32,880 bases of DNA. Source: Spirochaetia bacterium (GTDB lineage: Bacteria; Spirochaetota; Spirochaetia; CADAEX01). Both the position numbers and the translations under genes were made by a program. Below, in pieces: positions 7,362 to 15,274 of this stretch (its first letter is position 1; every line of letters begins with the position of its first letter). The stretch lies in contig JAGCGL010000106.1 of assembly GCA_017649605.1 (NCBI GenBank), positions 1 through 32,880 of the forward strand. The letters are read 5' to 3'. The notes below the pieces were generated by a model that was given only the letters and a program-made list of their open reading frames with translations, ran no database searches and had not been told where the DNA came from.

Positions 7362-9541
7362 TGGATCTGTTTGAAGATGGCAAGAACAGAATAAGTCCTC
7401 TGGCAGATGCCATGCGTCCCGAGACCCTGGACGATTTCTTCGGCCAGGAGCATATTGTAGGCAAGGGAAGGCTTCTCCGCCGTGCAATCCAGGCCGACCA
7501 GCTCTCATCACTAATCTTCTACGGACCGCCGGGAACAGGAAAAACCACTCTGGCACGTATAATAGCCAACACCACCAGCAGTTACTTCATATCGATAAAT
7601 GCAGTCCTGTCGGGAGTCAAGGAGATAAGGGATGCCATAGAGGAGGCCAAGAAACGGCGGGACTTCTACGGCAAGCGGACAATTCTCTTTGTGGACGAGG
7701 TGCACCGCTGGAACAAGGCTCAGCAGGATGCCCTTTTGCCATGGGTGGAGAACGGCACATTCATCTTCATTGGGGCCACAACCGAGAATCCATATTTCGA
7801 GGTGAACTCTGCACTGGTCAGCCGGAGCCGTGTATTCCAGCTTCTTCCCCTTACCAAGGAAGACCTCAAGAAGGCTGCCCTAAAGGCTATTTCCGACAGG
7901 GAGCGGGGCTATGGCCGTTTCAAGGTCACTATTGATGACGATGCCCTGGACCACCTGGCCACTATTGCAGACGGCGATGCCCGAAGCATCCTGAATGCAC
8001 TGCAGCTGGCTGTGGAGACCACACCTGAATCATATCCACCCCCGGAGGGGACAGAGATACATATAACCCTTGAAATAGCCGAGGAGAGTATACAGAAGAA
8101 GGCTATCCTCTACGATAAAGAGGGTGATTACCACTACGACATGATAAGTGCCTTCATAAAATCGCTCCGTGGCAGCGACCCGGATGCGGCCCTTTACTGG
8201 ATGGCACGGATGATTGCCGGAGGCGAGGATCCCAAGTTCATATTCCGCCGTCTGATGATACAGGCCTCCGAGGATGTGGGAATGGCCGACCCTTATGCAC
8301 TTGGGGTTGTGGTCTCCTGCGCACAGGCCTTTGACCGTGTCGGAATGCCGGAGGGGCAGTTCTTCCTTGCCCATGCCGCCCTGTACCTTACATCCTGTAA
8401 AAAGACAAACACCACATACGCCTACTATGATGCCCTTGATTATGTGCAGAAGGAGAAACAGTACGATGTCCCTTCGCACCTCAAGGATGCATCCCGCGAT
8501 AAAGAGAGCTTTGGCCATGGAGAAGGGTATAAGTATCCGCATGCCTTCAAGGATCACTGGGTGGCCCAGCAGTATCTGCCGTCAAGCCTTAAAGGAAAGG
8601 TGTTCTATACCCCGAGCAATATGGGCTACGAGGGGCAGATAGCACAGGAGCTTTCCAGACGGCGGGAGGTTCAGCTGGAGGCGCAGCTGGATACTGAGGA
8701 AAACACAGGAGAAATCCTCACATTCTCGCCGGACGACAAAAGCAAGAACGCCTGGTTCCGCCGCACTGCAGGGGAGAAGAACACAGTTCTCTCCGCCATC
8801 AGGGACGAGCTCTTCGCAAGCGCCAAGCTTTTAAGGCATCATAAGGTGCTTATTCCAGGGAACGACAAAGGTCTCCTGGCATGGGAAGCCTCCCGCCGCA
8901 CCCCTGAAGGAGGTGTCTTTGTCCTTATGGAGAAGGCTGCAGACCTGGATTATTTCATCAACTATCCTTCGGTGCTCAGCGAGGTGGAGCGCCCGGTTGC
9001 TATTCAGGGTACACTGGAGACTTTTGCAAAAGAGCACAGCATGCTCTTCGACTGCATTATAGGGCGGAACACAGCTACCAGAGCCGATAAAAAGGAGATC
9101 TTCCAGCGCATTCACTCCCTTCTGGAGAAGGATGGAAGTGCTCTCCTTTCCGAGATAGTTCCATGCCAGTGCACCCGGCTTTCTCAGATTGTAGCCCCAT
9201 ATCTCAAGGAGACAGAGCGTAAAAAGCTCACAGCAGCAGAGAACAAGCTGTATGCAGAAAGCCCTGTAATGGGCTGGAATGGCGAGGATCTGGTGGCATC
9301 TGCCGCAGGGGCAGGCTTCCTGGTTCATTCCCATACCAAAGACTTGGCTGAAAGACGCTACATAACCCAGAAGGATATCGAGAACTGGCTTAACACCGAG
9401 AATGATGGAACCTACGGAAAAGCCCTTGCATCCGAGCCTAAGCTTCTTGAGAAGATTAAAAAAGCCCTTGAGTCAATGACAGGAGACAATGGGGTCGAGT
9501 GGAAGACCCATCACATTATCCTTACTCTTCAGCGGGTCTGA
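7361..9541 (+). CDS. rarA: RarA/MgsA AAA+ recombination factor fused to a C-terminal methyltransferase-like domain
   Basis: The protein has 726 residues; ordinary RarA has about 430. Residues 1 to about 430 are a clamp-loader-type AAA+ protein: Walker A GPPGTGKT at 55-62, Walker B ILFVDEVHRW at about 108-117, sensor 1 GATTEN, and an arginine-finger region SRSRVF. The RarA tetramerisation part is also present (AEDVGMADP-like motif, ASEDVGMADPYAL). RarA acts at stalled replication forks with SSB. The remaining roughly 290 residues look like a Rossmann-fold methyltransferase (VLIPGNDKGLLAWEA, then FDCIIGRNTA and LLEKDGSALL), but no catalytic motif is clear. Fusions of this sort are annotated in spirochaetes as RarA with an unknown domain. 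The gene ends convergently with the DHH gene, overlapping it by 13 bases. Confidence 0.92.
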   Translation: MDLFEDGKNRISPLADAMRPETLDDFFGQEHIVGKGRLLRRAIQADQLSSLIFYGPPGTGKTTLARIIANTTSSYFISINAVLSGVKEIRDAIEEAKKRRDFYGKRTILFVDEVHRWNKAQQDALLPWVENGTFIFIGATTENPYFEVNSALVSRSRVFQLLPLTKEDLKKAALKAISDRERGYGRFKVTIDDDALDHLATIADGDARSILNALQLAVETTPESYPPPEGTEIHITLEIAEESIQKKAILYDKEGDYHYDMISAFIKSLRGSDPDAALYWMARMIAGGEDPKFIFRRLMIQASEDVGMADPYALGVVVSCAQAFDRVGMPEGQFFLAHAALYLTSCKKTNTTYAYYDALDYVQKEKQYDVPSHLKDASRDKESFGHGEGYKYPHAFKDHWVAQQYLPSSLKGKVFYTPSNMGYEGQIAQELSRRREVQLEAQLDTEENTGEILTFSPDDKSKNAWFRRTAGEKNTVLSAIRDELFASAKLLRHHKVLIPGNDKGLLAWEASRRTPEGGVFVLMEKAADLDYFINYPSVLSEVERPVAIQGTLETFAKEHSMLFDCIIGRNTATRADKKEIFQRIHSLLEKDGSALLSEIVPCQCTRLSQIVAPYLKETERKKLTAAENKLYAESPVMGWNGEDLVASAAGAGFLVHSHTKDLAERRYITQKDIENWLNTENDGTYGKALASEPKLLEKIKKALESMTGDNGVEWKTHHIILTLQRV

Positions 9542-10854
9542 AGCAGCTCGGCCAGCTCATCCTCTTCGTGGATAGCTTTCAGGAAATCCTTTCTGGTTAT
9601 TATTCCCACAAGCTTCATATCATCATTCACCACAGGCATGTGATTGAACTTGTTCTCAAGGAATATCTTCTCTATTTCACGCATTGTGTTCGATGCTTTT
9701 ATTAGGATCACCTTTGTGTTCATGTAGGTCTTGAGAGGGCTTCCCATGCTGTTTGCCTTCTCGGCGTTGCGGATATTCTTGTTTCCCATCATCCCTACAA
9801 CCCTGTCATCGCTGTCAACCACAGGTGCAGCAGTATGGTCTATCTCCAGGAGCCTTCTTTTTGCCTCTTCCATAGTCACATTTACAGGAATGGACTTGGC
9901 AGGCTTTGTCATGATGCTCTCTGCAGTCCGGTCAGGAGGGAGCTTTAAAAGTTCAGCTTTCAATGCCATCGGCACATCCATGTCGCCGGTCTTCTTTATT
10001 GTGGCAGAGGCAGCCTTCTCGTGGCCTCCGCCGCCCCATACAGATAGTATCTTGTTCACAGGGACAGCTTTCTTTCTGCTCCTTGCTATTATGGATGTTG
10101 AATCATCAGACTGGAAATGGAACATGGAGAATATGGCATCTGCCTTCTCGACCGAGAAAACCTGCTCCACCACAGCAGCAAGGCCGTTCACCTTATTAGG
10201 AAGATCCATGAAGCTGACCCCCACCTCATGCCCTTTAAGATTGTGGAAATCAAGAGAGTTCAGAAGGGAATGGAAATAGGATATCTGGTAGTCGTTCTTC
10301 AAGGGCTGCAGGAAGAACCTTGCAAGCTTCATCGAAGCACCCTGGCTGACAAGATAGGAGGCAGCCTTGAAATCATCTGGGGTCACAGAATCGGTGGTGA
10401 AGTTCTGGGTGTCTGAGAATATTCCTGTCAGCGCGATTGTGGCCTCGTCAGCATCAAGCTTTATTCCTCTCTCAATAAGCTTAAGCACCATGGTTGATGT
10501 GTTGGCTCCGTTTCCCACAAAGGAGAGCTGGGCCCCGGGAATATCAGAGCCGTCGGTGGGGTGATGGTCGAAAATCTCTATCTTTCCCTCCACATGGCCT
10601 ATATTTGCGAAGAATTCCTTAACCCGGTTGGCCGAGCGTGTGTCCACCACGACAATGTTATCAATCTGCTGGTCCTTAAGGTCATCGGGACGCTTAAAGG
10701 AGAGCTTTGTGATGTAGAAGGAGACGACATTGCCTGTAAGGGGATTGAGCAGATTGCTCAGCACCATTTCATATCCGGGATATAGTTTCTGCGCTGTAAG
10801 CATTGAAGCAAGACAGTCTAAGTCGGTGTTGGAATGACCAATGATGATGTTCAT
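9529..10854 (-). CDS. DHH/DHHA1 phosphoesterase with two CBS domains
   Basis: The protein has 441 residues. The DHH domain has HSNTDLD (residues 7-13) and the DHH motif at 96-98; the DHHA1 part has GGGGHEKAAS (274-283). Two CBS domains follow, at about 312-370 and 375-430. The same DHH-CBS-CBS order forms the N-terminal half of a group of long CCA-adding/poly(A)-polymerase-like proteins. Here the nucleotidyltransferase half is absent and the chain simply ends after the second CBS. CBS pairs usually bind adenine nucleotides. The substrate could be a short RNA, a cyclic dinucleotide or pyrophosphate; none is proven. The ATG at 10854 is chosen over an upstream TTG at 10893 because that TTG is the -35 of the promoter. 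Confidence 0.85.
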   Translation of the reverse strand: MNIIIGHSNTDLDCLASMLTAQKLYPGYEMVLSNLLNPLTGNVVSFYITKLSFKRPDDLKDQQIDNIVVVDTRSANRVKEFFANIGHVEGKIEIFDHHPTDGSDIPGAQLSFVGNGANTSTMVLKLIERGIKLDADEATIALTGIFSDTQNFTTDSVTPDDFKAASYLVSQGASMKLARFFLQPLKNDYQISYFHSLLNSLDFHNLKGHEVGVSFMDLPNKVNGLAAVVEQVFSVEKADAIFSMFHFQSDDSTSIIARSRKKAVPVNKILSVWGGGGHEKAASATIKKTGDMDVPMALKAELLKLPPDRTAESIMTKPAKSIPVNVTMEEAKRRLLEIDHTAAPVVDSDDRVVGMMGNKNIRNAEKANSMGSPLKTYMNTKVILIKASNTMREIEKIFLENKFNHMPVVNDDMKLVGIITRKDFLKAIHEEDELAELLQTR

Positions 10855-10863
10855 GATATGACA

Positions 10864-10893
10864 AGTATAGTTTCCTGCTCTTTCGGTTGTCAA
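10864..10893 (-). promoter_or_regulatory. Promoter of the DHH-CBS gene, near-leaderless
   Basis: TTGACA (10893-10888), an 18-base spacer, then TATACT (10869-10864). Nine bases separate the -10 from the ATG at 10854, predicting a leader of about 2 bases. The -35 shares bases 10888-10892 with the opposing promoter of the lipoprotein-murG operon. Confidence 0.65.
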
Positions 10894-10915
10894 GGTTAAA
10901 TAATTGATTTACTAT
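10887..10915 (+). promoter_or_regulatory. Promoter of the lipoprotein-murG-dinG operon, leaderless type
   Basis: TTGTCA (10887-10892), a 17-base spacer, TACTAT (10910-10915), then 6 bases before the ATG at 10922. The expected transcription start is the A of the ATG. The -35 occupies the same bases as the -35 of the divergent DHH-CBS promoter. Confidence 0.6.
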
Positions 10916-10921
10916 GATGGT

Positions 10922-11305
10922 ATGAGAAAGATTTTGCTCATCTTTTCTATATTTCTCGCACTGACCGACTGCAAGGGAGGGAAGAACACCTCAGAATTCC
11001 CCGACATCAGGCTTCCGCTCACATCAGACCTGGTCACCAGCTTCTCCTATGGCACTCCAAAGGGAGATTATCTGAGGGTCAGGGAGAACCCTGACCAGGG
11101 CTCCAAGTCCCTTTCTATGCTGTGGCACGGCAATATCTTCGAGATATTCACCAAGACCGGAGACAAGGAAGTTGTAGGGGATAAAGAGGATTTCTGGTAC
11201 ATGATCAGGTACGATGGAATCGAAGGCTGGGTATTTGGTGCAGAAATTGAGCTTTTTGAGGATTTACAAAAAGCCGAAAAGTGGGTAAAATTGACACATG
11301 AGTAG
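10922..11305 (+). CDS. Small lipoprotein with a bacterial SH3-type domain
   Basis: The protein has 127 residues from the ATG at 10922. A basic start (MRK) and a hydrophobic run lead to LALTDC, a loose lipobox of the kind spirochaetes accept, with lipidation at about Cys 17. The mature part contains DYLRVRENPDQGSKSL and later DFWYMIRYDGIEGWVFG. This pair of motifs is typical of bacterial SH3 (SH3b) domains, which often bind peptidoglycan or peptides. An earlier ATG at 10904 lies inside the promoter spacer, so the later start is chosen. It is the first gene of a seven-gene operon and overlaps murG by 8 bases, which fits an envelope role. The exact function is unknown. Confidence 0.75.
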   Translation: MRKILLIFSIFLALTDCKGGKNTSEFPDIRLPLTSDLVTSFSYGTPKGDYLRVRENPDQGSKSLSMLWHGNIFEIFTKTGDKEVVGDKEDFWYMIRYDGIEGWVFGAEIELFEDLQKAEKWVKLTHE

Positions 11306-12395
11306 AAAAATCTGTTTTACTGGGGGAGGGACAGCAGGACATGTTTTTCCAGGCATCTCTGTAATCGAAGCTCTCTGTTCCCAATATAATTACAAAAAAG
11401 AAGACTTTATCTGGATAGGCTCCACCTCCGGGATGGAGAAAAAACTGGTCGACGAGGCCGGAATCGAGTTCAAGGGAATCCTGTCAGGCAAGCTGAGGCG
11501 ATACTTCTCATGGCAGAATTTTACTGATATTTTTAAAATTACACTTGGATTTATACAGGCATTTTGCATACTTTTTAAAGTACACCCTGAAATAATCTTT
11601 TCAAAAGGGGGGTATGTAAGTGTTCCGCCAGTTCTAGCAGGAAAGCTTTTAGGGATCCCTGTAATCACCCACGAGTCTGATTATACCCCTGGTCTTGCCA
11701 CAAAAATCAATGCAGTTTTCTCTAAGAAAATTCTCCTTTCTGTTGAGGAGACCAGAAAATATTTAAAGCCCAAGTACAGAGACAAATGTGTTGTTGTCGG
11801 CAACCCGGTGCGGAGCCAGTTCTATTCTGGCAATGCCGAGCGGGGTCTTTCTTTCCTTGGCTTTGATGATAAGAAGCCCCTTATCTTTGTAGTCGGGGGG
11901 AGCCAGGGAAGCGGCGAGATAAATCAGCTTATCTGGGAAATCCGCAAGCCTCTGGCCGAAAAATACTATGTAGCCCATCAGGTGGGGGCAAACTCCACCA
12001 TTGGAAAGAGCGATGTGCCGGGCTATGTTCAGATTCCTTTCATAAAGGATGAGATAGCCGATGTCATAGCCGCCGCTTCCTTGGTTGTCACCCGGGCTGG
12101 TGCCGGCTCCCTGTGGGAGCTTTCTGCCGTCGGCAGAGCTGCCCTGCTGATTCCTCTGCGGGGCAGCGGCACCAGAGGGGACCAGGTTAAGAATGCCCTT
12201 TATTTCAAGGAGCAGAATGCGGCTGCCGTCCTTATGGACGACACAATCAGAAGCCAAGATCTGCTGGCCGAGATTGAAAGTATAGTTGGAACCGAGCGGG
12301 GTGCAGCCCTTAGTGTCAAAATGGCCCAGATGGCCAGAAAAGACTCGGCTGCCTCTATAGCGTATCAAATTGTCACACTTATTAAGAAGGATTGA
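11298..12395 (+). CDS. murG: MurG, lipid II synthase (UDP-GlcNAc transferase)
   Basis: The protein has 365 residues, the normal length. It transfers GlcNAc from UDP-GlcNAc to lipid I at the inner face of the cytoplasmic membrane, giving lipid II. The N-terminal glycine-rich loop GGGTAGHVFPG and a second glycine-rich loop, VVGGSQGSGEINQLI, are MurG signatures. HESDYTPGLATKI fits the family helix near the acceptor site, and RAGAGSLWELSAVGRAALLIPL is the UDP-GlcNAc-binding region. The start overlaps the lipoprotein stop. The segment around 11515-11660 is noticeably richer in A and T than the rest of the gene. Confidence 0.95.
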   Translation: MSRKICFTGGGTAGHVFPGISVIEALCSQYNYKKEDFIWIGSTSGMEKKLVDEAGIEFKGILSGKLRRYFSWQNFTDIFKITLGFIQAFCILFKVHPEIIFSKGGYVSVPPVLAGKLLGIPVITHESDYTPGLATKINAVFSKKILLSVEETRKYLKPKYRDKCVVVGNPVRSQFYSGNAERGLSFLGFDDKKPLIFVVGGSQGSGEINQLIWEIRKPLAEKYYVAHQVGANSTIGKSDVPGYVQIPFIKDEIADVIAAASLVVTRAGAGSLWELSAVGRAALLIPLRGSGTRGDQVKNALYFKEQNAAAVLMDDTIRSQDLLAEIESIVGTERGAALSVKMAQMARKDSAASIAYQIVTLIKKD

Positions 12396-12397
12396 GT

Positions 12398-12910
12398 ATG
12401 AATTTTGCAGACCTTTTATTTCTCCTTATAGCTTTATTTTTTGTCATCAAGGGATTCTTCAGAGGCTTTATCTCTGAGTTCATGTCCATGGCTGCCCTTA
12501 TTGCCGGCATTGTTGCCGCCCTCACTCTTCAGGGTAAGGCTTCGGGGCTTCTCAATGGCATGATAAAGAGCGACACATTCAGACCCCTTGTGGCATTCTT
12601 TCTCCTTTTTATAGGCACCTATATCCTTGTAAAGCTGGTGGAGCTTATGCTGCATAACGCCATAGAGGCTATCAAGATGAACAGCCTGGACCGGCTCCTT
12701 GGCCTTGTCTGGGGGCTTCTTGAGACTGCTGTCATCATCCTTATTGTTGTGTTCTTTATCTATAGGTTCAAGTTCAAGGCTGGTATGTCGTTCCTGGACG
12801 AGAGCGTGGTGGCCAAATATGCCAGGAGTTTCCTGGACGGCCTGAATATAGAGGGTTTCGACCTGAATAAAGGCAAGGATCTGCTGGGAGCTGTAAAGAA
12901 GAATGTTTGA
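12398..12910 (+). CDS. CvpA-family membrane protein
   Basis: The protein has 170 residues with four predicted membrane helices: about 5-25 (LLFLLIALFFVIKGF), 30-48, 64-85 (LVAFFLLFIGTYILV) and 105-125 (LETAVIILIVVFFIY). The start, GFFRGFISEF after the first helix and the overall length fit the CvpA (colicin V production) family, whose molecular role is unclear but which is often found near envelope or DNA-repair genes. ATG 12398 is preceded by AAGGA about 8 bases upstream. The TTG at 12392 would lie inside the murG stop region and is less likely. It overlaps holB by 8 bases. Confidence 0.85.
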   Translation: MNFADLLFLLIALFFVIKGFFRGFISEFMSMAALIAGIVAALTLQGKASGLLNGMIKSDTFRPLVAFFLLFIGTYILVKLVELMLHNAIEAIKMNSLDRLLGLVWGLLETAVIILIVVFFIYRFKFKAGMSFLDESVVAKYARSFLDGLNIEGFDLNKGKDLLGAVKKNV

Positions 12911-14081
12911 GAATATTATAGGGCATAAGCAGACAGTAGAGCTCCTTAGGGAGCAGGTTGCCAAGAACAGGCTGCCCGGCTCCATCCTTATAGAGGGGCC
13001 CCGTTATGCAGGAAAGCTTACCCTGGCACTGGAGCTTGCCCGATCTCTTACCTGCACAGGGGACCGGAGCTGGAACTGCCAATGCCAAAGCTGCCGCAGC
13101 CAGAAGCTCCTTGTCCAGCCCGACACACTGCTCTTGGGCTATGATAACTTTATGGAGGAGATCTCAGTTGCCTACCAGCTTCTTTTAAAAAACGACCAGA
13201 TCTACAGCCGTTATCTGTTCCTCCGCAGTGTCCGCAAACTGCTCCGCCGTTTCGACCCGGTCTTCTACGACGAGAAGGAGACCAAGTTCAAGAAGGTGCA
13301 GCCTCTTCTTTCTGCCTTGGAAGAAGCTCTGGCAGCCATCAATCCCGAGGATTTATCCACCCCGATAAAACCTAAGGCTCTGGAGGGGATAGTTGAAAAT
13401 GCGGCCGACCTGGCCAAGGAGCTTAACCTTTCCACCATACCGGTGAACCAGATACGCAAAGTCACATTCTGGGCCCATACCAGCACTACAGAAAGCCGCA
13501 AGGTGGTCATAATAGAGAACGCCGAGAAGATGAACGACAGCGCCAGGAACAGCATGCTCAAGATCCTTGAGGAGCCTCCCGCAGGCTGCTTCTTCATCTT
13601 CCTTTCCTCCCGCACCGGCGAGATTATCCCCACCATCAGGTCACGGCTTCGCAGCTATCCGCTTAAGGAACGCACCGAAGAGGAGGATTCAAAGGTACTC
13701 AGTCTTATCTTCCGGGAGAACAGCGGTGCCTACAGCTCTATATCCAGCTTCTTTGACAGCTTTGACCCCGATGTGGAGGTTCTTTCAGACCTCGCATCCC
13801 AGTTCCTTGCATACTATCTGGCAGATATCAGGTCTGATGAGGCTAAGAGCCAGCTTAAGGAGCAGCTTAAGGATATAAAGGGAGAATCGGTCAAAGTATT
13901 CCTGGAGAAGCTTTTAGAGCATTCACGCACTGCGCTTCCAGGAGCCCGGTTCAGCACATCGGTGAAGCTTGAGAAGCTGTGCAGAGATCTTAACAGGATA
14001 TGGTTCGATTTTGAGAGTCTCAATATGAACCCGCAGCTTCTTTTTGAATACCTTCTTTATGATGAAGGGGGAAATGTATGA
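12903..14081 (+). CDS. holB: DNA polymerase III delta' subunit-like protein (HolB/DnaX-type)
   Basis: The protein has 392 residues. The beginning MFENIIGHKQTVELL is the usual start of clamp-loader subunits. The Walker A position reads GPRYAGKLT, a degenerate P-loop as expected for the non-hydrolysing delta' subunit. A cysteine cluster (C-x8-C-x-C-x2-C from CTGDRSWNCQCQSC) corresponds to the zinc module. MNDSARNSMLKILEEPP is the highly conserved delta' segment. The SRC motif region reads PTIRSRLRSYPL, so the Cys is replaced by Leu. It loads the sliding clamp together with DnaX and HolA. An insert of about 100 residues after the zinc module is longer than usual. It overlaps the next gene as ATGA. 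Confidence 0.88.
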   Translation: MFENIIGHKQTVELLREQVAKNRLPGSILIEGPRYAGKLTLALELARSLTCTGDRSWNCQCQSCRSQKLLVQPDTLLLGYDNFMEEISVAYQLLLKNDQIYSRYLFLRSVRKLLRRFDPVFYDEKETKFKKVQPLLSALEEALAAINPEDLSTPIKPKALEGIVENAADLAKELNLSTIPVNQIRKVTFWAHTSTTESRKVVIIENAEKMNDSARNSMLKILEEPPAGCFFIFLSSRTGEIIPTIRSRLRSYPLKERTEEEDSKVLSLIFRENSGAYSSISSFFDSFDPDVEVLSDLASQFLAYYLADIRSDEAKSQLKEQLKDIKGESVKVFLEKLLEHSRTALPGARFSTSVKLEKLCRDLNRIWFDFESLNMNPQLLFEYLLYDEGGNV

Positions 14082-15274
14082 GGAACTTTGTCACAGCAGC
14101 CCTCAGAAGGACCCAGAACCTGGCTCCGGAGGAGAAGGTTGTAATCTATGAGGATCTTTTAAGGAATATCGCCGAGGACGACGATATGATGATCAAGGTG
14201 CTGGATGCCCTTCCTACTGGGGTTGCAGTATCGGATCAGGATCATAAGGTTGTATTCCTTAACCGCTATCTGGCCAACCTGGTGCGTCTCAGGAAGCCTG
14301 AGCTTTCCGACACCATGATATGGGATATTGTCTCACACAAGGAGATATCCGATTTTATCCGCACCACAATTCAAGATGGGGTAAAGCGCACCTCCCATAT
14401 CTTCGACTACACCATAGATAAGAAGAACTTTGCCCTGGAGGTCACAGTCTCCATGCTCCAGCACTCATCGGGCAGGACAGGCCATATAATCAGCATCGCC
14501 AATGTCACAGAGCGGGAGAAGGAGAAGAGGGAGAAGAAGAGGGACGAGAGCTTTGCCTCCCTTACAGCCCTTACAGCAGGGGTGGCCCACGAGCTTAAGA
14601 ATCCGCTGGGAAGCATGAGCATATATCTGCAGCTTATGGAGAGGCAGCTCCTTAAGCCGGAGGCCTTTGATGATGTAAATAGCTGCCGTGAAAGCCTTAT
14701 CTCTAAAATAAAGGTGCTTAAGAGCGAGGTGGAACGGCTTAACGGCATAGTGGTGGACTTCCTTTCCACAGTGCGGCCCCGGAATGCCAACCTGCAGGAG
14801 GAGGACCTGAACCAGATAATTAGGGATGCAGTGGAGATAATGATTCCAGACCTTGAGCAGCACAATATCAATCTTAAGCTGGAGCTTGAGGAGAATCTGC
14901 CGTACCTTATGCTGGACCGCGGCTTTATCCGTCAGGTGCTTACAAACCTTATCAGCAACGCCAAGGATGCCATGAAGGAGCTTGGTGGAGGTGTTCTCAC
15001 AGTATCCACCGAAAAGAACAGCGACTTTGTGATCCTCTCTGTAGCAGACACGGGCACAGGAATAAAGCCTGAGAACCTGACCAAGATATTCGACCCATAC
15101 TTTACCACCAAGAAAAGCGGTACAGGAATCGGCCTGACATTGGTCTACAAGATTATCAGGGGAATGGGGGGCGATATCACAGTAAGCTCGCGGCAGGGAA
15201 CCGGCACCACTTTCCGCATAACTCTGCCCCGTATGGAAAAAGAGATCAAACAGATTGAATGGGAGACAAAATGA
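14078..15274 (+). CDS. Cytoplasmic PAS-histidine kinase (NtrB/AtoS type)
   Basis: The protein has 398 residues with no membrane segment. A PAS domain covers about residues 36-145 (LDALPTGVAVSDQDHKVVFLN). A short charged linker (EKEKREKKRDE) leads to the HisKA domain with His 171 in AHELKNPLG. The ATPase domain has the N box NLISNAKDAM, G1 VADTGTGIKPENLTKIFDPYFTT and G2 GTGIGLTLVYKI. The following gene is its NtrC-family regulator, overlapping by 4 bases. The pair is of the AtoS/AtoC kind described in treponemes. The signal is unknown; a soluble PAS suggests an intracellular cue. Confidence 0.92.
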   Translation: MRNFVTAALRRTQNLAPEEKVVIYEDLLRNIAEDDDMMIKVLDALPTGVAVSDQDHKVVFLNRYLANLVRLRKPELSDTMIWDIVSHKEISDFIRTTIQDGVKRTSHIFDYTIDKKNFALEVTVSMLQHSSGRTGHIISIANVTEREKEKREKKRDESFASLTALTAGVAHELKNPLGSMSIYLQLMERQLLKPEAFDDVNSCRESLISKIKVLKSEVERLNGIVVDFLSTVRPRNANLQEEDLNQIIRDAVEIMIPDLEQHNINLKLELEENLPYLMLDRGFIRQVLTNLISNAKDAMKELGGGVLTVSTEKNSDFVILSVADTGTGIKPENLTKIFDPYFTTKKSGTGIGLTLVYKIIRGMGGDITVSSRQGTGTTFRITLPRMEKEIKQIEWETK

